Of a stretch of 5,962 nucleotides of DNA, positions 1 to 5,962 are shown piece by piece. Numbering within the stretch: position 1 is the stretch's first letter; each line of letters opens with the position of its first letter. The notes beneath the pieces are model-generated. The model saw nothing but the letters and a program-made list of their open reading frames with translations, did no database searches and was not told the origin of the DNA. The DNA lies in contig QNAG01000175.1 of NCBI GenBank assembly GCA_003641415.1, positions 1 through 5,962 of the forward strand. The letters run 5' to 3'. A program made the translations under genes and the position numbers. Origin of the DNA: Candidatus Zixiibacteriota bacterium (GTDB lineage Bacteria > Zixibacteria > MSB-5A5 > GN15 > FEB-12).

Positions 1-2955
1 ATCATTGAAATCACCAATATAGACAGACATCATCAACGTGTCGATGGCATGGGCATAATACGCCCAAATGGTATCCGGCTCGACGACGACCTTCGGCGGC
101 TCGATGAACATGGCATCGATCAACGCCCGCGCCCCAAGCGGTTCCATATACCAGAGATGGAACCCGAAGAGGTAGGTGTCCGAGTGCTCCTTTACCGTCC
201 GTACACCGACTGGTTGATCGGCATTCATAGATGTAACGCCCGGAATCGGATCAAACAAGTGAGTAGTTATACCTGTTTCATTGACATCGAAAACCGACAC
301 CGACGGCGGGGAGTCATCGGTAGGCCAGATGGAGTTTATCAAATCGCTGAATCGATTTGTACTTGTATCATAAGTAACAACAGGCAATCCGGGACCAATT
401 GGCTGAGCGTTTGAGAACGCAAAGATATTATCTTCCATTGGCAGACCGTGGATGTTGAAGTAAGCAAAACCAACATGAAACACAGAATCTATACCGAAGA
501 AACGTTTAATGAACAAATTCTTCACAGAGCAAAATTCCGGATCTAAGGACGGGCTATATCCAATTATTGCAGGGAAAGAACCAAAGTAAGCAAGTTTGCC
601 ACCGGAAAGGATGTACTTGCTGTAGCCAGCCTTACTTTGTTCATAATCAGGATTGATAGATAGACCTCTAATGTCGTCATCTACAATAACAAGTTGGTAC
701 CGTGTGAAGTCGTGCCAGTCAACTATCCCGACACCATCATGGTAATTCCCCACCGTATCTGACCAATCATATAGATCGTAGTTATAACCCTGCAGGATAT
801 TGTCATAGAAAGCGGTCACGCTGTCGTAATTCATACTTGTTGGACCTAAGTTCCAGGAATGTGTTATGACAAGAACGTCCTGTGTCCGTGGCTCAACTCT
901 GGTAGCGCTGACATTTACTGAAAAGGCCGACTCGGAACCATAATCATCGACCGCAGTGACGATATATACCCTGTCCTCCATAACGTCGTAGTCGGTAAAG
1001 GTCGTCTTTGAGGGAGTAACAGCAGCGTATGGTTCCATCGCATAGTAGTAATAAGTCGTACCATCGACGAAGAAGCTGTCCTTCGGAGGAATCGAAGCTG
1101 CGTAGAACCCCTTGTCGTAGAATGGCGCATATTTAAGGCGGGCTTCTTCCATATCCTCGAAACGGTAGATATTGTAATGATCTACAGCTATCCCTTCCGG
1201 TTGTGACCAATTCAACTCAACGGGCTGACCTTCCTCGTAAAACGAATATTCGATTTCAAACTGAGGAGCAAACGGAGAATCCGGCAGTTTAACGAACAGG
1301 GGATCACAAACATCCCCCGCACCGAGAGGTCCCTGATGAGCAATGTTCACGAAGTAGAACTTGTGCGGTTGGAGATCATCGAAAGTAAAGCTGGTCTGCT
1401 CAGGTCCAACATAGGCAACCATGCTTAGTTCGGTCGGTCGCAGCCACGGCGCGGGTACGCCCGGATAGGGCAATGAATCCAGCGGCACTTCGCTGAGATA
1501 AACGCGGTAGCCATCGATGTTGTTAAAACACCAGGGGTCCCACGCCACGGTCACTTCGTTTTCATCTTCTTGTACGGTCCTTAGCCCAGTTGGAGGTAAA
1601 GATGGATCGAGCAACACTTCTCCGAGGGAATCCGACAGCGCGCCGTTCTCCGAAAGGCTGCTCAAATCCAAACCAGCCAAGTAGGCTTCAGGGTCGGTCG
1701 GCAAATTGTAGATATTGTCTGGATCGGTGTGAACATCGAATGAAGTGAAAGTGGCATACAGGAGTCTTTGACTCTGCCCCGGTTCCAAATCGAATGGCCC
1801 TATCGACATGAGAAAACGTGCATCATAACCATCGGTGAAATCTATTACATTGGGCTGGTCCGGATAAAGCCAGACCGGATCTGATGGCTCAATAGTGGCT
1901 GCCATTATTTGATCGTAGTCCCATTCGGGAGAGCTTAGGACATAATACTTGTTATCATCTCGGGCTGGAGTACCTAATCCCCCGGTACCAAAATCTCGGA
2001 AAGGATTCTCTATCGTTCCCTTATGTCGAGGTCCGAAATCGAGCGTAGGATCTCCGTTACTGATCCACCAATTGAAACTAGTGTCAACGGCATTAAATGA
2101 GGAAGCCAGAAACTTGAATCCGAAAGCGCGCGGGGCCGGCATATATGGCGGTAACACGCTAAGATCACCATCATTGTCGATGATATAGGCTATACCGTCA
2201 CTTCTTATGCTGCCGGCTATATCGTCAGTATATCCCGTTCCATTGGCGCAATCATAGCAGACATCGCAATCCATAAAGAAACCAACATAGCCGTCCTCGA
2301 TTGTCTCATTTCCCACATTGGTCAATATCAAGTCGTAGATAACTGTGCGGTTCTCCGGTTCTGTTCGCCAGATGTGGCTGCGGTTAACCAGACGCACGTT
2401 TAGAGGAATGTGAGGGCGGCCACCATCTTCGTTGTCATTTCCACCAAGCTCGACAGATGTATCCGAAAACTCTGCCCGCATAGAGAAGTCTGTAGGATAA
2501 CTCACTTTGGTAACGGCCGGCTTGGAGCCATCGGGAGACATTTCCATGATGCCGACCCAACCATCCATGGCTGTGGATACTAGTGTATCTTCACCGACTA
2601 TGCCACCCACCCATATGGCGCCAGCATAGAGATATTCCGCGCCATCGTCTGCTGGTGCGACGAACGAACCGGCTGGCCAACCTTCCCAAAATAGACAGGG
2701 GGATGATGGATAACCTTCGCCGAACGTTCCAAAACAATCAAACCGAGTAATTATCTCTCCTGTCTGCTGTACACCATAGTACATAGGCCAATTGACCGGT
2801 TGGTCAACGATTGTATCAAGCGCCGTTAGCGCTTGTCCCAGTACGGAAGCTTTTGGTATTTCTTTGTTAATATCGTACTCGGCGCGCGCTTGTACTTGTA
2901 CCGCTGCCATTAGCACGAATACTACACCTGCAACGACCCATGCTCGTGTCCGCAT
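1..2955 (-). CDS. Large exported multidomain protein with two fibronectin type III domains and an amidotransferase-like domain (3' end missing)
   Basis: The reading frame starts at ATG 2955 and has no stop in 985 codons, so the gene runs off the left edge and its true length is unknown. Residues 1-25 form a Sec signal peptide: basic MRTR, a hydrophobic core, and a likely cut after ARA (about residue 25), so the product is exported. Residues 26-450 are a beta-rich region including 'EYLYAGAIWVGGIVGEDTLV' (107-126) and a CxxCxxC cluster (C230, C233, C236); I associate this style with large secreted proteins of FCB bacteria. Residues about 453-557 and 561-687 read as fibronectin type III domains (VTVAWDP...DGYRVYLSE; VELNWSQPEG...HYNIYR). 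Residues about 692-950 resemble a class I glutamine amidotransferase-like or ThuA-like alpha/beta fold (DVLVITHSW, QLVIVDDD, YILSGGKLAYFGSF, GFHLWYMEPLGARALIDAMF). The expected elbow position reads GSF, not a Cys, so this domain is probably not catalytic. From about residue 955 a further beta domain begins and is cut off. The function is unknown; a cell-surface or extracellular adhesive or structural role is inferred. A strong ribosome binding site supports the start. Confidence 0.9.
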   Translation of the reverse strand, partial: MRTRAWVVAGVVFVLMAAVQVQARAEYDINKEIPKASVLGQALTALDTIVDQPVNWPMYYGVQQTGEIITRFDCFGTFGEGYPSSPCLFWEGWPAGSFVAPADDGAEYLYAGAIWVGGIVGEDTLVSTAMDGWVGIMEMSPDGSKPAVTKVSYPTDFSMRAEFSDTSVELGGNDNEDGGRPHIPLNVRLVNRSHIWRTEPENRTVIYDLILTNVGNETIEDGYVGFFMDCDVCYDCANGTGYTDDIAGSIRSDGIAYIIDNDGDLSVLPPYMPAPRAFGFKFLASSFNAVDTSFNWWISNGDPTLDFGPRHKGTIENPFRDFGTGGLGTPARDDNKYYVLSSPEWDYDQIMAATIEPSDPVWLYPDQPNVIDFTDGYDARFLMSIGPFDLEPGQSQRLLYATFTSFDVHTDPDNIYNLPTDPEAYLAGLDLSSLSENGALSDSLGEVLLDPSLPPTGLRTVQEDENEVTVAWDPWCFNNIDGYRVYLSEVPLDSLPYPGVPAPWLRPTELSMVAYVGPEQTSFTFDDLQPHKFYFVNIAHQGPLGAGDVCDPLFVKLPDSPFAPQFEIEYSFYEEGQPVELNWSQPEGIAVDHYNIYRFEDMEEARLKYAPFYDKGFYAASIPPKDSFFVDGTTYYYYAMEPYAAVTPSKTTFTDYDVMEDRVYIVTAVDDYGSESAFSVNVSATRVEPRTQDVLVITHSWNLGPTSMNYDSVTAFYDNILQGYNYDLYDWSDTVGNYHDGVGIVDWHDFTRYQLVIVDDDIRGLSINPDYEQSKAGYSKYILSGGKLAYFGSFPAIIGYSPSLDPEFCSVKNLFIKRFFGIDSVFHVGFAYFNIHGLPMEDNIFAFSNAQPIGPGLPVVTYDTSTNRFSDLINSIWPTDDSPPSVSVFDVNETGITTHLFDPIPGVTSMNADQPVGVRTVKEHSDTYLFGFHLWYMEPLGARALIDAMFIEPPKVVVEPDTIWAYYAHAIDTLMMSVYIGDFND

Positions 2956-2960
2956 AACAC

Positions 2961-2967
2961 TCCTCCT
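2961..2967 (-). promoter_or_regulatory. Strong Shine-Dalgarno site of the large exported protein gene
   Basis: On the minus strand the sequence AGGAGGA lies five bases before ATG 2955. It is a full match to the anti-Shine-Dalgarno core at normal spacing and fixes the start codon, which is also the start that gives a good signal peptide. Neither of the other two genes has a site of this quality, which suggests this gene is translated more strongly. Confidence 0.85.
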
Positions 2968-3012
2968 CATATATAAAATTTCCTGCCTAATAGTAGACAT
3001 TATTAAGATAAA

Positions 3013-3041
3013 ACAATTGTCTCCCCCACACAAGACATGTC
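3013..3041. promoter_or_regulatory. Two 8-bp perfect palindromes upstream of the large exported protein gene
   Basis: ACAATTGT (3013-3020) and GACATGTC (3034-3041) are each perfectly self-complementary, and their centres are 21 bp apart, about two turns of the helix. They lie 58-86 bases before ATG 2955, where operators usually sit. A weak promoter could overlap them on the minus strand (TTGTTT at 3016-3011 and TACTAT at 2995-2990, spacer only 15), but I do not consider it established. The two sites differ in sequence, so a shared regulator is only a guess. Confidence 0.2.
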
Positions 3042-3124
3042 ATTTTCTTTCATGCTTTTGCTACTCAAGCTAAGTTAAGTAATGTGACGTACAAAAGATA
3101 GGAATGTGCAAAGGAAATTCGGGG

Positions 3125-3184
3125 ATCATTTGCCGTTCTCTTGCAGGGTTGAACCCAGCGCAATGATAGGCTACTAACTAGCCT
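3125..3184 (-). other. Two adjacent imperfect stem-loops after the MATE gene stop
   Basis: Read on the minus strand, just after the MATE stop at 3194, AGGCTA (3184-3179) and TAGCCT (3173-3168) form a 6-bp stem with a 5-base loop. It is followed at once by a longer hairpin in which 3167-3160 pairs with 3133-3125 (eight pairs with one bulged base) and encloses an inner GGGT/ACCC stem (3156-3153 with 3149-3146). No run of T follows on the minus strand, so this is not a standard intrinsic terminator. It could mark a 3' end, slow decay of the upstream message, or be chance. Confidence 0.3.
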
Positions 3185-3193
3185 CAAAGGGGA

Positions 3194-4567
3194 TTAAACT
3201 TTTACTCCCAGCCAGCGTCCCCGACGGTAATAAAAATAGAATCCTATCGAGGAGACAACGCCGGATAAAGCTAGAACCCACCAAATGGCGTATTGATCAA
3301 ACCCACCAATTTGGGTCAGCAACAAGACAGGTAATACCTGCAGCCCCCAACCTTGAATAATTGTTACAATCATTACCGGCGTGTTCAACCCAACGCCCAT
3401 GTGGATTTCCTCAAGCATGATGAAAGCTCCGAAGAATGGGAAGGAAAAAGCGAATGTCCGCAGGATGGCAACCCCCTGAGCGACAGTCTCAGGATTATCG
3501 AAGAACAGTCCCATAAACCACCCACAGAAGAGATAGATGAGAGCGCCGAACGCAATCATCATACCAACACCAAGCATAATCGATTGATCACCGGTCTTTC
3601 TGGCTCGAGCAACCTTGTTGCCGCCCAGATTGTGACCGATCAACGAGGACAATCCAAGCCCAATACCCACCAACAGCATGATGCCAAAGCCGAAGACTTG
3701 CATGGCGACACCGTAAGCCGCCACGACCGAAGTGCCAAAGGCAGCCACGAGCGGCGTAATAACTAATCTCGATCCTGAGAATGACATATCCCCCAGCCAA
3801 GCCGGCACACCGATTTTGACGATCTTCCACATTGAGCTAATAGACATTGACTCCTTACCGCTCAAATGCAGTTTAACATTGGATCGTCCTGTATAGAATA
3901 GAACCAGTCCAATCATGAAAGTTATACTGTAACTGAGAACCGAAGCATATGCCGCACCAACAATACCCCAAGCCGGTAGTCCCCACCAACCGAATATGAA
4001 GAATGGGTCAAGCACAAGGTTGAGAATGTTTGAGCCAATCATGAGATTCATAGCCATTTTCGGATTGGCTACACTGCGCATGGCCGTGAAGATAGTATAG
4101 GTAGCATACATTACCGACAATCCCAGGAACATCACCCGTCCATAGCTGATACCTAATACCAACGCCTCTCCCTTAGCGCCGACTAGACGAAGCATGTACT
4201 CGACGCAAAAGAATCCAACGATACCAAAAACGCCCCCGAAGAACAGCTTTAACGTAATTGATTCCTTGATAGCCTTCTCGGTAGCATCGTAAGCTTTCTC
4301 GCCGTATCGACGGGAGATGATTGCTACTGAGCCAGGACCAACAAGTTGGTTGGCAGCAAAGAAAAACCACAGAATGTTGCCAAAGAATGTAATCGCCGCC
4401 ACACCAGATTCTTTTGCGGATAACTGCGCCACCCAGTAGGTATCTACCATACCGTAAATATGCTGAGCGAGAAATCCGAACATCGATGGCAGCCCCATTT
4501 TGAGAATGGAACCAATTATCGATCCTTCGGTGTAATCGACGTGTAGTTTCTCAGGCTGGCCACTCAT
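3194..4567 (-). CDS. MATE-family multidrug efflux antiporter (NorM/DinF-like)
   Basis: The 457-residue product has the usual size for the multidrug and toxic compound extrusion family, inner-membrane carriers that expel cationic or aromatic compounds in exchange for Na+ or H+. It is highly hydrophobic, with about 12 membrane segments in two homologous halves (roughly 20-220 and 248-447). Family hallmarks are visible: VDTYWVAQLS (41-50) with the conserved segment-1 aspartate D42; GPGSVAIISRRYGE (77-90); NILNLVLDPFFIFG (180-193) with D187; GIVGAAYASV (201-210); and in the second half PLVAAFGTSVVAAYGV (272-287) and GLGLSSLIGHNLGGNKVARA (302-321). D42 and D187 match aspartates known in archaeal and DinF-type MATE proteins to take part in cation coupling, so the carrier looks intact. 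The actual substrate cannot be told. ATG 4567 is chosen although the frame stays open upstream to a TTG at 4621: the extra 18 residues are polar, that TTG has no ribosome binding site, and the extension would run through the inverted repeat of the divergent control region. A weak purine-rich stretch (GGAAAAG) precedes ATG 4567. Confidence 0.95.
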   Translation of the reverse strand: MSGQPEKLHVDYTEGSIIGSILKMGLPSMFGFLAQHIYGMVDTYWVAQLSAKESGVAAITFFGNILWFFFAANQLVGPGSVAIISRRYGEKAYDATEKAIKESITLKLFFGGVFGIVGFFCVEYMLRLVGAKGEALVLGISYGRVMFLGLSVMYATYTIFTAMRSVANPKMAMNLMIGSNILNLVLDPFFIFGWWGLPAWGIVGAAYASVLSYSITFMIGLVLFYTGRSNVKLHLSGKESMSISSMWKIVKIGVPAWLGDMSFSGSRLVITPLVAAFGTSVVAAYGVAMQVFGFGIMLLVGIGLGLSSLIGHNLGGNKVARARKTGDQSIMLGVGMMIAFGALIYLFCGWFMGLFFDNPETVAQGVAILRTFAFSFPFFGAFIMLEEIHMGVGLNTPVMIVTIIQGWGLQVLPVLLLTQIGGFDQYAIWWVLALSGVVSSIGFYFYYRRGRWLGVKV

Positions 4568-4600
4568 ATTTCTTTTCCGATTCGTTGAATCGCAAGGTAC

Positions 4601-4606
4601 AATATA
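4601..4606 (-). promoter_or_regulatory. Candidate -10 box for the MATE gene
   Basis: TATATT on the minus strand (4606-4601) matches the TATAAT consensus in five of six positions, 33 bases before ATG 4567, which would leave a short leader. No good -35 box lies 16-18 bases upstream. If the box is real, the GTTT-N4-AAAC palindrome at 4627-4638 would fall at about -44 to -33, a place where an activator could make up for a missing -35. This is a weak, motif-only call. Confidence 0.25.
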
Positions 4607-4626
4607 GCTTCTAAAGATCAAAGAGG

Positions 4627-4638
4627 GTTTTCGTAAAC
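4627..4638. promoter_or_regulatory. GTTT-N4-AAAC palindrome, possible operator (copy 1)
   Basis: GTTTTCGTAAAC is an inverted repeat with 4-bp half-sites GTTT and AAAC, close to the middle of the 124-nt gap between the divergent genes. The wider 15-mer at 4625-4639 recurs with one mismatch at 5903-5917. A second small dyad follows immediately (GGAAA at 4640-4644 with TTTCC at 4649-4653). The position suggests a regulator-binding site, but no regulator is encoded nearby. Confidence 0.35.
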
Positions 4639-4691
4639 AGGAAACCGATTTCCCTTGCGATTGAACGGCAACCAGTTATTCTTTTAATGTT

Positions 4692-5897
4692 ATGAGCAAA
4701 TTCATAATTATCTTAGAGCTTGTTATAATTTTGTTGGCTTCGGACGTATCCGCTGCTACCCTGACCATTAAGCGCGGATCAGACCTACAAGCGGTTATCA
4801 ACTACGCCCAAAGTGGAGATACTCTGCTTTTGGCGGCCAAGCCCTTTTTGGCTGTTTCCATGCCGTTTGAGGATTCCCTTTGCGGTAACTGTAAGGATCC
4901 AAAGACAGTAGTGAAAGCTACGGTTGGATTTATGATTTGCGGCAAATCGCTGGTTATCATGGGGGCGAATCGAGGCAACACGCAACTTGTTACAAATGCC
5001 GGTTACGGACTGTATATTGAAGACTGTCCATCGGTAGAGATATCGAACCTCACTATCATTGGTGGTCGCCGTGATTTCGATGAAATGGCGACCGATGCCG
5101 GAATAGTAGTCCGTCGGTCGCGCGTGAAAATAACCGAAGTTGATGTCAGTAACAATGATCACCGACTCGACTCGGTAGTGGTAGGGATTGGCGGCATTTT
5201 CGGTCGAGAGGGCGCTGAGCTTGAGATTCGCAATTGTATAATCGAAAACAACGGTTGGGATGGGATAGCGCTCTATCGAGGAGCGGTGGCGCAGGTAACT
5301 GACTGTCTCATTAAAGATGGTCGGGGAGTAGGGATTGGTGTTACCTGGGATGCTACCTGCCTGGCTTACCGCAACGAGGTAACCGGCTATTGGAAGGGAA
5401 TCGGCGCTTTCGGGACATCGTGGGTGATCGCCCGTAACAATCTGGTACACGACAACCTTGGCTGGGGCATGATTGCCACCGGGCAGGCCTATATGGATAT
5501 GGTCAACAACGTTGTTTACCACAACGGCAATTGTGGAGTCGCTCCCTGGTCTACGGAAAGCCGGGGACGAATTGTTAACAATATTATTGCTGAAAATGGA
5601 TGGCGAGAGCAGTGGGTATGCCCCTGTGTCGGTGTGTGGAATTCTGGAGACTGGGCCAAATGGGAGTTTCGTAACAATATTGTGTTTAATAACGTAGCCG
5701 GTGAATATGAAGACATCTGGGATCAGAGCGACCTCAACGGCAACATGAACATCGACCCGCTCTTTATAGGTGAGGGAAACTTTCATCTCAAGGCTGACTC
5801 TCCAGCATTGAATGCCGGTGATAGCCTGACTTTCAACCTTGATGGTTCAGTCTCGCATATAGGCCTTTATGGCGGTCCTCAGTCTAAGATTGAGTAG
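4692..5897 (+). CDS. Exported right-handed parallel beta-helix protein
   Basis: The 401-residue product begins with a Sec signal peptide (1-21, hydrophobic FIIILELVIILLA, likely cut after VSA) and has no lipobox, so it should be released to the periplasm or outside. The opening TLTIKRGSDLQAVINYAQSG (23-42) followed by DTLLLAA is the usual N-cap phrasing of pectate-lyase-like and NosD-like beta-helix proteins. Rungs of about 20-25 residues follow from about 105 to 335, each with hydrophobic strands and asparagine-rich turns: GLYIEDCPSVEISNLTI, AELEIRNCIIENNGWDGIAL, VIARNNLVHDNLGWGMIA, GRIVNNIIAENGW, FRNNIVFNNVAG. The end, NIDPLFIGEGNFHLKADSPA to NAGDS and GLYGGP (353-396), is the standard closing motif of this family. 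Ten cysteines, including CGNC (64-67) and CPC (310-312), are many for an exported protein. Binding or cleavage of a polysaccharide is typical of the fold, but no lyase or hydrolase active site can be named, so the substrate is unknown. ATG 4692 is the only start that gives the signal peptide; no Shine-Dalgarno site precedes it. The gene ends with tandem TAG TAG codons. Confidence 0.9.
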   Translation: MSKFIIILELVIILLASDVSAATLTIKRGSDLQAVINYAQSGDTLLLAAKPFLAVSMPFEDSLCGNCKDPKTVVKATVGFMICGKSLVIMGANRGNTQLVTNAGYGLYIEDCPSVEISNLTIIGGRRDFDEMATDAGIVVRRSRVKITEVDVSNNDHRLDSVVVGIGGIFGREGAELEIRNCIIENNGWDGIALYRGAVAQVTDCLIKDGRGVGIGVTWDATCLAYRNEVTGYWKGIGAFGTSWVIARNNLVHDNLGWGMIATGQAYMDMVNNVVYHNGNCGVAPWSTESRGRIVNNIIAENGWREQWVCPCVGVWNSGDWAKWEFRNNIVFNNVAGEYEDIWDQSDLNGNMNIDPLFIGEGNFHLKADSPALNAGDSLTFNLDGSVSHIGLYGGPQSKIE

Positions 5898-5904
5898 TAG
5901 CGGG

Positions 5905-5916
5905 GTTTTCTTAAAC
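5905..5916. promoter_or_regulatory. GTTT-N4-AAAC palindrome, possible operator (copy 2)
   Basis: GTTTTCTTAAAC lies eight bases after the beta-helix stop codon. With its flanks (5903-5917) it matches 4625-4639 in 14 of 15 positions, and GAAAC follows both copies a few bases on. It could be an operator for a gene starting just beyond the right edge, or part of a transcript end, since GGTTTTCTT (5904-5912) is also complementary to AAGAAAACC (5950-5958) across a 37-base loop. The window ends too soon to decide. Confidence 0.3.
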
Positions 5917-5962
5917 AACGGTAGAAACAGAGACTAAGTTCTTTTGAAAAAGAAAACCGCCG

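Larger units (their letters stand above)
4583..4667. repeat. 15-nt outward-facing inverted repeat in the divergent control region
   Basis: CCTTGCGATTGAACG on the plus strand (4653-4667) and CCTTGCGATTCAACG on the minus strand (4597-4583) agree in 14 of 15 positions. They are separated by 55 bases. One arm ends 24 bases before ATG 4692 and the other 15 bases before ATG 4567, so each gene has a copy in the same orientation relative to its start. The natural reading is a pair of operator sites for one regulator acting on both genes. A long transcript crossing both arms could also fold them into a stem. No matching copy was seen before the large exported protein gene or after the beta-helix gene. 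Confidence 0.55.

Noticed and set aside
49..414. Plus-strand open frame of 121 codons near the left edge
   Set aside because: The opposite strand encodes the continuous amidotransferase-like and following region of the large exported protein; the plus-strand product is arginine-rich and unrecognisable.
1949..2188. Plus-strand open frame of 79 codons
   Set aside because: It is antisense to the N-terminal domain of the large exported protein, and its translation shows no domain or signal peptide.
2792..3073. Plus-strand open frame of 93 codons over the start of the large exported protein gene
   Set aside because: It overlaps the signal peptide and Shine-Dalgarno site of the minus-strand gene and shows no ribosome binding site or recognisable product.
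3353..3766. Plus-strand open frame of 137 codons opposite the MATE gene
   Set aside because: Its product is polar and low in recognisable structure, and it is antisense to clear MATE motifs. It is a shadow of the real gene.
4661..4688. Possible plus-strand promoter TTGAAC / TTTAAT for the beta-helix gene
   Set aside because: The -10-like box ends three bases before ATG 4692, so transcription would start inside the gene and lose the start codon.
4785..5786. Long minus-strand open frame of 333 codons opposite the beta-helix gene
   Set aside because: It lies wholly antisense to a gene with a signal peptide, recognisable rungs and a family C-terminal motif. Its own translation shows no recognisable domain, so it is a shadow frame.
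5904..5958. Intrinsic terminator after the beta-helix gene
   Set aside because: The 9-bp complementary arms are separated by 37 bases, are AT-rich, and have no T-run inside the window; a terminator cannot be supported.
1..5962. CRISPR array, tRNA or rRNA gene, insertion sequence, toxin-antitoxin pair or phage gene
   Set aside because: No regularly spaced repeats, conserved RNA segments, transposase motifs or terminal repeats were seen, and the coding space is filled by three ordinary-looking genes.

Overview
The window holds three protein genes: a partial minus-strand gene for a very large exported multidomain protein (1-2955, its 3' end lies beyond the left edge), a minus-strand MATE-family multidrug/cation antiporter (3194-4567), and a divergently transcribed plus-strand gene for an exported right-handed beta-helix protein (4692-5897). 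No RNA gene, insertion sequence, CRISPR array or phage gene was found.

The likely source is an uncultured bacterium of the Fibrobacteres-Chlorobi-Bacteroidetes (FCB) superphylum, perhaps a Zixibacteria-like lineage. The reasons are the style of the exported proteins: an N-terminal domain with the phrasing 'EYLYAGAIWVGGIVGEDTLV', fibronectin type III domains followed by an amidotransferase-like fold, and a beta-helix protein ending in the SPALNAGD...GLYGGP signature. This is inference from family style, not a taxonomic assignment. Base composition looks moderate and similar across the three genes, with no obvious sign of recent transfer.

Layout. The large exported protein starts at 2955 behind a perfect Shine-Dalgarno sequence and is open through all 985 codons to the window edge. 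A 238-nt gap (2956-3193) separates it from the MATE gene upstream on the same strand. That gap holds two adjacent imperfect stem-loops just after the MATE stop and two short perfect palindromes nearer the next start, so the two genes may or may not share a transcript. The MATE gene most likely starts at ATG 4567, not at a TTG further upstream. Between it and the beta-helix gene lies a 124-nt divergent control region.

That control region is the most structured part of the window. A 15-nt inverted repeat with one mismatch has one outward-facing arm before each start codon. A GTTT-N4-AAAC palindrome sits between the arms, and it recurs as a 14-of-15 match just after the beta-helix stop. This suggests joint control of the transporter and the beta-helix gene, though no regulator gene is visible. 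I see no convincing new multi-gene system. The two exported proteins fit an envelope or extracellular role and the transporter an export role, but nothing in the sequence shows that the three act together.
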